Origin: Lycium barbarum
Taxonomy: Eukaryota; Streptophyta; Magnoliopsida; Solanales; Solanaceae
DNA: 64,000 bases
Reading direction: 5' to 3'
Assembly (NCBI RefSeq): GCF_019175385.1
Contig: NC_083337.1
Location: forward strand, 20,321,885-20,385,884
Positions 61,522-64,000 of the stretch are shown piece after piece. The notes beneath the pieces are model-generated. The model saw only the letters and a list, made by a program, of their open reading frames with translations, was not told where the DNA came from and ran no database searches. Numbering within the stretch: position 1 is the stretch's first letter; the number at the start of each line of letters is the position of its first letter. Position numbers and translations under genes: made by a program.

Positions 61522-62723
61522 TTGGGTTGGTAGTACGCCCATCAAGGGCAGGAATTATGATTGTTTGATTTATCGCATGGTTGTATTGCATTGTATGATC
61601 TAGGCGGAAATATAGATAGCAGTCAAGGCTGAGTATGGGCATTGTGTTATTGGGCCTTGTGGTCGTTGAGTTTAGTATGTCAAATACATATATGTATATG
61701 ATTTGGATCCGCATCTGATCTTTCTTTCGGAGCGGAGGTTTGGGCTCGGGTCCGAGGAGTATTCCGGAACGAGTGGTATATGACACCATGGGTCACCTGC
61801 AGGTCATGGCTACTGAGCAAAGACATCAGGTAGCATGTGTGTACATTTTGTTTAGGCCCTTGCATCACATTTGCATTACTCTACATCTCATAATTCTATG
61901 ATTAATATGCGTGTACTACTGTCGTTAATATTGCTTATTCATTCCATGTTTATAGTTGAGAGTCTGGGAGGAGCGGGGGTTATGCAAGACAAGGGTAGTG
62001 TTGGATGTCCGATAGTGATTTATTTTCCTAGATACATTGTATTATGGTAAGTAATTTCAGTAAGTAAGCCTATTTAACAAAAAGGGTAAAAGTTATAGTA
62101 CACGATGAGCGGGGAGATGAGAGCTGCTAGGTTGGATGAAAGGAAGGGAATGGTTGTGATTTAGTAATATACCTTATATCTTGGAGATAAAAGAAGTGAA
62201 CTTCGATAGCGAAAAGGTAAGGAGCGATACTGTAATAGCTTTCATTTAGAATCTGAAGTTTCTTTGACTTATCTGCTTATCTTGTTGACTTTACATTATA
62301 TTGCATGAACTAATCTTAGTCGACCTATGATGCTTACCAGTACGTGTGGTGTACTGATACTACTCTTGTTACACCCTTTCTGGGTATAGATGTGTTGCAG
62401 GTCTTAGTTGAAGTTTCGCTGTGTGAATTTATTGGACATTCTCCTATAGCTTCACCTATCTCACTCCCGGCGGAGGCTGTGTCATTTATTTTGTCTTCTT
62501 GTATTTTAGGAGCTCTTATACCACTCTAGACTATATCCCGGGGATTTCTTTCAAATTTTTATTTTATTTTGAACGAGTCTGTAAGAAGTGTTTATTTTAA
62601 ATTCAGTAAAATTCTAATGACGGTTGTTGTATGCTTTTAAGGGTAGGGTGTATTTGGTAAGGGTTCTCCTACTAGGTTGTTATATGGTAAGTGCCTGCAC
62701 GACCCTTGGGTTGGGTCGTGACA
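61522..62723 (+). repeat. 5' LTR of element F, right part
   Basis: Continues the LTR broken at 50167 and ends GGGTTGGGTCGTGACA before a primer site. Contains a block near 62310-62400 (TAGTCGACCTATGATGCTTACCAGTAC) related to family-B and family-E-flanking LTR ends at about 22226-22290. Total F LTR length without the C insert is about 1.99 kb. Confidence 0.83.
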
Positions 62724-63190
62724 GTTGGTATCAGAGCCTAGGTTACCGGTCTCACAAGTACAAGAGCAAATGTCCAGTAGAGTCTTGTGGAATGGTACGA
62801 TGACGTCCGTACCTATCTGCAAAAGGCTATAGGACATCTAGAAGTTTCTCTTCATTCATTCTATAATGCCACCCTAGTACGCCATCTCTTAGATGGATCC
62901 AATTGGTATTTGGATGAGTCCAATTGGTATCTTGGAGGGCTAATTGGTATCTGTCGATTCCAATTGGTATCTCTTTATTTCGACTCAAGGAAGACCTTCT
63001 ATAAGTAGGTGCATAATTGATTATGTGACCATGTGAAAGTTCTGTAGTGATGTTAGTGTGTTAGACTGGGTGCTTATTCTGGGACCATTAGCGAAGTTAA
63101 TATTGCATTCATACTCATAGGTGGAAACCATGTTTTACGCGCTAATCTTTTTAGTAAACCCCTACGCGATCTGAGCTGGAATACCGGAAA
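62724..63190 (+). other. Start of element F internal region
   Basis: Leader followed by four copies of AATTGGTAT (62901, 62921, 62942, 62962), a motif also repeated in the leaders of A and B. No gag frame follows before the sequence changes character at about 63150. The element is broken or non-autonomous. Confidence 0.6.
62726..62737 (+). other. Primer-binding site of element F (tRNA-iMet)
   Basis: TGGTATCAGAGC after the F LTR. Leader blocks TGTCCAGTAGAGTCTTG (62771) and CTATAGGACATCTAG (62826) follow. Confidence 0.92.
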
Positions 63191-63400
63191 AACAAAAACA
63201 TCCAGTCACTGGCACTGTAGCACCGCTGTAGCGGTATGGGGACCGCTACAGCGGGATGGCTATAGCTGGCCTCGAACCGATATAGCGGGCCTAGAATTTC
63301 TGCCAGGGCCGCTATAGCGGTGTACTTACCGCCATAGTGGTACCACTGCAGCGGTCGATTGACCGTCACACCGGTACCAACTGACCAGTAGCCTCCTCCT
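63191..63400. repeat. Palindrome-rich LTR fragment
   Basis: Eight or more CCGCTRYAGCGG-type words (for example GACCGCTACAGCGGG and GGCCGCTATAGCGGTG) at 63205-63385, as in U3 of families A and F. It is probably part of another LTR on the minus strand. The minus frame at 63151-63555 reads through these repeats and is not a gene. Confidence 0.6.
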
Positions 63401-63634
63401 TTCTTCCCTGTTCTGACAAGTTGTGTAGCCATCAACAAAACAAGAATAAATCGATTTCCAAGACAGATACATTCATAGAAACATTCGCCCAGCGAGGGCA
63501 ATTGTCTTACGAGCGCCCTTAAACCGAGGCACCCGCACCAAAACAACAAAAACAAGGATTATCCAAACATGCCAAGACAAGCAAAAAGCAAGCAAATTGT
63601 CTAAACATCAAATCCCTACAAGGGCAAGTGCTAA

Positions 63635-64000
63635 TCAAAGTTGATAAAAGGGGGAGGGGAAAGGATCTCTAAGCCACTTCTCGGCTAGCCCATCGCCACC
63701 ATCCTCCGAGTCACTAGAGTCCTCGCTGCCAAGTCCGGACTCGCTAAGAAAGGAGAAATGGGAGGCATCTCTGATAGTCACCTTCGGAACTTGGGCCTTC
63801 AAAAGACTCTTGATGCCCTTCCACATCTTCACGAACAACTTGTCCCTAGCTCGGCTCCTTTTCTTCTCTTTGTTCAAGTCATCCTAAAGATCCACGTAGG
63901 CTTGAGCCAAAGATCCATAGGCTCCCTGCAAAGCATCCACAGCCTCTCCCATCTTGGTTTGGGTCTCCATGTAAACCTTCATCTGCTCAGCAGTAAAATA
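63635..64000 (-). pseudogene. Broken repeat-associated coding remnant, partial at window edge
   Basis: Read on the minus strand from 64000, the frame is open except for a TAG at 63886-63884. It encodes a glutamine- and glutamate-rich helical stretch, a Lys/Arg-rich segment (NKEKKRSRARDK), then an acidic Ser/Asp/Glu tail ending at a stop near 63635. Helical, charged composition without a known motif suggests the C-terminus of a gag-like or transposon-associated protein; that is inference. The N-terminal part lies outside the window. Confidence 0.45.

Noticed and set aside
60926..61789. Minus-strand frame of 287 codons with a long Ile-Tyr run
   Set aside because: It is driven by the TA microsatellite and LTR minisatellites of element C. 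No protein family is suggested.
1404..62737. Endogenous pararetrovirus sequences
   Set aside because: The RT regions are flanked by LTRs, iMet primer sites, integrase and chromodomains in gypsy order. No movement protein or pararetroviral coat motifs were seen.
63151..63555. Minus-strand frame of 134 codons
   Set aside because: It reads through the CCGCTATAGCGG palindrome cluster and has no protein-like features.

Overview
This is a repeat-rich plant nuclear window, made almost entirely of nested LTR retrotransposons. No intact host gene could be recognised. The polyproteins are Ty3/gypsy chromoviruses of the Tekay/Del type (gag, protease, reverse transcriptase, RNase H, integrase, C-terminal chromodomain). 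All primer sites match the 3' end of initiator tRNA-Met. The LTR style (2-3 kb, TGTAACR...GTCGTGACA) resembles elements I associate with Solanaceae; that placement is an inference. Family letters A-F below are my own labels.

Layout. 1-1403: AT-rich and unclassified repeat DNA. 1404-11611: degenerate Tekay-type element A (5' LTR, gag, pol, truncated 3' LTR). 11612-22704: the 3' end of a family-B LTR, split by element E (11901-22149), a non-autonomous element with three LTRs and two short non-coding internals, flanked by the 5-bp duplication CTTAG. 22705-23870: a minus-strand Copia gag remnant. 23871-32633: minus-strand non-autonomous element B. 32999-39672: three isolated LTRs or LTR fragments in mixed orientation, one with a mosaic B/A structure. 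40074-41500: a different LTR-like block rich in GGGCY/RGCCC pairs. 44185-48313: a solo LTR of family A' (duplication GACTA) that itself carries a solo LTR of family D (45654-47033). 49373-62723: the LTR of element F, split by the most complete element, C (50168-61516, duplication TTTAC). C's pol is in turn split by a second D solo LTR (57334-58751). 62724-64000: start of F's internal region, another palindrome-rich fragment, and a broken minus-strand coding remnant at the edge.

No autonomous element here looks functional. A and C carry many in-frame stops, mostly explicable as C-to-T or G-to-A changes, but few frameshifts, which suggests decay of methylated, silenced copies. The most interesting signals are non-coding. 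(1) A hairpin just before the polypurine tract recurs in four families with compensatory base changes. (2) Two short leader blocks recur about 40-50 nt after the primer site in five families, coding and non-coding alike, and are packaging-signal candidates. (3) The U3 of most LTR families carries a hypervariable cluster of family-specific palindromic words at a similar place. (4) The middle LTR of element E is a chimera of its outer LTRs, recording unequal crossing-over.
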